A stretch of 64,000 nucleotides of DNA from Micropterix aruncella (lineage: Eukaryota > Arthropoda > Insecta > Lepidoptera > Micropterigidae), in the NCBI GenBank assembly GCA_944548615.1, contig OX155951.1, forward strand, positions 41,583,964 through 41,647,963. Reading direction: 5' to 3'. The position numbers and the translations under genes were made by a program. The first letter of the stretch is position 1, and each line of letters opens with the position of its first letter. The notes under the pieces are model-generated. The model was not told the DNA's origin. It ran no database searches and saw nothing but the letters and a program-made list of their open reading frames with translations. Positions 60,143 through 64,000 of the stretch are shown here, in pieces.

Positions 60143-60359
60143 CTGTCAAAAAAACAGATAATCACAATTTATTACAAAAAAAACATGAAACTTCTTGTAG
60201 TTTCTCGTGAATGAGACTATCAACCTACTTTACCTGTCTAACCTACTCCACTCTGCTAACCTAACTACCTACTAAGATTATACTCAAACAAATCATACAC
60301 GTAGTATGTTCAAAAAGTATCGTTTTTTTTTCGTTAACAAGTGAAGCACGAGAGGTATG

Positions 60360-60802
60360 TTGCGGTGAATGAAGATGTGTAGGGGTTATTTAGTTATCCT
60401 GGTCCGAATTTAAATTTGGACCAATATATTGTCATCTTATCAAACTATGTAGTACGGGAGCTTCACAAGGTATATCCTTCTAACGAGAGAATTTTGCAAC
60501 AGGATCTCGGCCCATGCCATTCTTCGAAAAAAGTGAAACTTTTTTACACACAGAACCAAATTACTGTACTTGAATGGCCTGGAAGCTCCCCCGATCTCAA
60601 CCCGATCGAAAACCTCTGGGCCATTTGCATAAAACGGCTCTCCAAGATGGACTGTACAACGAAAACCAAGATGATCAGTGCAGTAATTCAAGTCGGGTTT
60701 CATGATGATGAACTGAAAGAAATCTGTCAACACCTGGTAAATTCTATGGCTACAAGAGTGAAAGGTGTTATCAACGCAAAAGGAGGACACATTCTATATT
60801 AA
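60360..60802 (+). pseudogene. Tc1-like transposase, 3' half
   Basis: Frame 60416-60802 continues an upstream part and contains ILQQDLGPCHSSKKV, ITVLEWPGSSPDLNPIENLW and the tail MATRVKGVINAKGGHILY. That is the second D and the E/D of the DD(34)-type catalytic core. The N-terminal helix-turn-helix and first D are absent, so the copy is dead although this half has no stop. It lies 220 bp upstream of the first visible FAS1-gene exon, antisense to it. Confidence 0.9.
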
Positions 60803-60829
60803 AAACTAATAATCTATAACTACCACTAC

Positions 60830-61875
60830 TATTTTTGTATGATTATGTCCATTAAAGTGCTTTTCGAAGAAAAATGCTCTTTCTTCGCACTGTATAAACT
60901 GCTGTCCGATATTAATGCGAGCGAAGCTGCAGGCAAACACGGGGCAGTGCACGCATATCTATTATAGTGCCGTGGTGTATTCAATCGCGTTTTCTAGTGG
61001 GAAGAAAACGAATAGATACATTCCATAGATTCAGTTCATGCTCTAACTGGCAATACTAATTAGTGCGTGCATCGCTCCGGTGTATCTCTCTCCGTCACCT
61101 CACGAACTCTCTTTCACGCGTTCCTCTCGAAGTTCCTCTCCTCGCCTCTCACGTGATGCGAAATGGCGGGAACGTAACGGTCAAAATTAGCGGGAAGCAG
61201 CCATCTTGTAATACGAGTTTCAGGCTAAAATCAAAAGCGTGCCTCTGTGATGAATAATAGATGGTCACTATGTAATAGAATGTTCGATGTTTGTGTCTGT
61301 GCGAGCAGCGAAGATCAGCAGAGACCAATCCTTGGACGACGCTATAAGAAGTGATTCGAATAATCAAATAATTATAATCAACTTTAATGGTATAATTAAC
61401 TGGTGGAATAAAAGGCCATAAAATACTACTATATCCGCCAGGTTGGTATAAACAATGGATTAAAAGTATTTATTTATGTTGTAGGAAACTGGCTGAATGA
61501 AGTAAATAAGAACTCTTAAAAAAGTGATTGATGACTAGACAATTCTGGCGCTTGCTAGTCTGGCTTCAGTAGACTTATTTATTGTATTCGAATATTATTC
61601 AGGAGCTTTACAGACGAATCCAATTAGCCCTTTAATATTAAATCTATAGTATACAAGTCCGTAATAACTGACTTACATAAGTATGCTAATACTGACATTA
61701 AGAAGAACAAAAACTACGTAAGATAAAGCACCTAATTATTATATAAATGAGATAGCGCACATTTGTCTTTTAAGCTGCCAAGGGATATTCAAAAGATTTA
61801 TTTCAGTGAGTAATGAATTAAGAAGGGTAATAAGCCTTCCCACTGGCCTGTCTACAATTAACTAATAACAATTTA
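60830..61875. other. Intron or upstream DNA, nothing recognised
   Basis: I looked for an upstream FAS1-gene exon with a signal peptide on the minus strand here and did not find a convincing one. Confidence 0.4.
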
Positions 61876-61879
61876 TTTG

Positions 61880-61951
61880 GTTATATGATTGAATGGTTGC
61901 ACGAATGGTAATATGATTGAATGGTTGCACGAATGGTTATATGATTGAATC
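61880..61951 (+). repeat. 28 bp tandem repeat, 2.5 units
   Basis: The unit tatgattgaatggttgcacg plus aatggtta recurs at 61882, 61910 and, in part, at 61938. Confidence 0.85.
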
Positions 61952-61964
61952 ATTGATTTTATAG

Positions 61965-62330
61965 AGGATTGATTTATTATAAAAACCCAATAATTCAACC
62001 AATGATAACAAGAATAACATTTAATTATTAAAGCCATCTATCGCATATTTTATATAGGCTGACTAGATCACAGAGATATTACGGAGTGCTAGATTGCCAT
62101 CTATTAGTTTATCTGAACTTTGAAGTTCGTAATTATTACGCATTGAAATCTGTATTTCAAATTAAAAATTATTCCAAAATAATGACAATAAGTAGTAGGA
62201 CAACGGCGCTAAAGCTCCTCGAGGATCATTGGCCAATTCGGAACGTCATCATAACCGATGGCACCAAAATCGATGAATGGTGTCTGCAGTCTTTCATGAT
62301 AATAGCATTGATTATATAGTAGCGAACGTT
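61965..62330 (-). mobile_element. Inverted-repeat element TTGCTCAATG, partial copy
   Basis: Shares gattgatttattataaaaac and catctatcgcatattttata with copies 1 and 2 on the reverse strand. The ends are incomplete. Confidence 0.6.
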
Positions 62331-62339
62331 TGGCAGTGA

Positions 62340-62995
62340 ACGGTTTCGTGCAGCTTGGTCCATAAGATCCACTGTGTTTTCGGGTCGGCCCAACTCACGA
62401 TTCAACTCCTATTAATTAGCATCCTCGTGTGGAAGGCTAGCTCGGGTAGAATTCTCGCGTCCCAGGCCTCACGGCTGGTGGATCGGTTTCCCCTAGGGCA
62501 TTGCCTCTGGATGGTTTTCGGTTGTGCACTCTGAATAATTGCTGAAAGAGTCTGAAGACTATGGCAATATACTGTCTCCTAAGCAGTGGGGGCGGATGTT
62601 GACCTGTCGCCAACCGCTCTTGAAATGACCATATGGCTACCTGATCCTGAATTCAGAGCCGGGCAAAGGACGCCATTGGTCCGCGATGGATTCATACTGA
62701 AACACCGCTAAATATACGAGGCCGCCCAAGCGACTTCGGACCCGTAACCATTTGGGAGGTTGGAGGTATCCTGATGGTTATTTCCAGATGGAGATATCCT
62801 TCCAAAACCGGTAGACAAGGGGCGAGGCTTCCCGCTGGGGGGAACCTTTCCTGGTGCCTCGCTGGTGTTCGTTGGCTTAGCTAGACGGTAGATTTGTATT
62901 GTCTCTAGGTCATCTACGCTCACCTCGCGAGAGATAGAACTATCACTAACCTTAAAACTTCTTGAGGTGACGGGTTCACCCGTTATAGTTGATTA
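62340..62995 (-). repeat. Inverted, more diverged copy of the 670 bp unit
   Basis: Ends in gaggtgacgggttcacccgt and includes gccgggcaaaggacgcc and gaccatatggctacctgatc, counterparts of the array units on the complement. Confidence 0.8.
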
Positions 62996-63366
62996 TGTAA
63001 TGCTATATAATCACTGCTAATAGCTATCAATCTATTTTCAAACTCTTTTGTTTTCTTCTCTTTTATTTAATTGATTTTTTATCGGCTATCGGCTATAGGT
63101 AATAAACGGGATTTTCAGGTTCGATTTTCAAATTCTTCATTTTCTACCCGTTATTTTACAAATTTAGTATTAAACTCGGAAACCTTTAATGATATCATGA
63201 AATTACTCGTAATAAAGTTAGAGGCTAAATTGTCAAGATTCTAGGAAAATTTTGTTTTCCATTCTACGAAGATTTAATTTTTAGATTATAATATTTTAAA
63301 CCAAAACTAGCTGAAGATGTCGAAAGGCGACGTAAGCAAGAGGGGTAGGCAAATGTACTCACATAA

Positions 63367-63792
63367 GGGGTGTTATTACTGCACGGGCTTTTTTTTTCTG
63401 TGGGTGAATCAGTACAACGAAATAAGCAAGTTTTAATAAAAAAAATAAAAAAAACTGAAATATAAAAAATTAAAAAATATTTTTTTTTCCTTTTAATTTG
63501 TTTTTTATTTAAATTTTATGATTAAATAGTATGAAAATCTGTAATCACGATGCGCTATCTAGCGGTTGTTTATTTACGACTTTTTACCTACCGCTAGATG
63601 GCGCAGAGCGCTCAAACACCTCTAAAAACCTGTATTTAACTTCTTCAAAAATTTCAAATAAAAAAAACATTTTTTTTTCCAAAACAAAAAAAAAATAATT
63701 GTTTTTTTTTTAATTTTTTTTTATCAAAAGTTGCTTACTACGTTGTACTGATTTACCCACAGAAAAAAAAGCCCGTGCAGTAATAACACCCC
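63367..63792. mobile_element. 426 bp element with inverted ends of about 50 bp
   Basis: Left ggggtgttattactgcacgg, right the complement ccgtgcagtaataacacccc, continuing inward through a T/A run and gtgggt / acccac. The interior is poly-A/T-rich with an inverted centre (tgcgctatctagcggt and accgctagatggcgca). No ORF. Confidence 0.9.
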
Positions 63793-64000
63793 GTATATTT
63801 ATTTTTCTACGACTATTTTAAAACAAATTGGCGGATATCCCTCAACAGCTTTTTAAATTTCGGCATTAGGATAAACTATTTCTGTACGTCCTAAATGGTG
63901 GTGTAGTTTATGAGATACTGTAGCCACATGCACAGCATAGTGCGCCAAAATGGTACCATATTTTTCCAAATTTATTTTTTTACAATAGACAATAGTCCTT

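Overview
This 64 kb window is nuclear DNA of an arthropod, most likely an insect. Genes are split by many GT-AG introns, the DNA is AT-rich, and the non-coding part is full of arthropod-type mobile elements (CR1, RTE, BEL/Pao, Tc1, hAT and TTAA-flanked elements). I cannot name the order or species.

Genes, left to right. DNAJC7/TPR2 co-chaperone (minus, 3040-14341, last exon beyond the left edge). Ribosomal protein S18 (minus, 15798-17701, complete, with its ATG alone on exon 1). 5-hydroxyisourate hydrolase (minus, 17913-18348, two exons). VPS52, a GARP/EARP tethering subunit (plus, 18590-31236, complete, five exons), which shares a 241 bp head-to-head promoter interval with the hydrolase gene. 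A 1195-residue coiled-coil protein (minus, 31643-38894, six exons), tail to tail with VPS52 and possibly ICE1-like. A secreted-type protein with a long Gln/Thr-rich region and two C-terminal FAS1 domains (minus, 45208-60142, 5' exon missing). All exon phases were joined by hand and close in frame. They are housekeeping genes with no shared pathway.

The rest is mobile DNA. The first 29 kb holds at least eight TTAA-flanked, piggyBac-like non-autonomous elements in six families. Their interiors are unrelated, but in five families a short palindrome is centred exactly 28 bp inside the TTAA end, each family with a different palindrome; a sixth shows nearly the same. One element sits inside the TTAA of another, and an empty-site copy lies at 16.3 kb. 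Around these are other inverted-repeat elements (several nested), foldback elements, decayed Tc1, hAT, CR1, RTE, LOA-like and BEL/Pao pieces, a 5S-rRNA-like sequence, and a GC-rich array of about 670 bp units at 51.8-53.9 kb with inverted copies at 55.1 and 62.4 kb. The shared 28 bp palindrome rule is the observation I consider most likely to be new.
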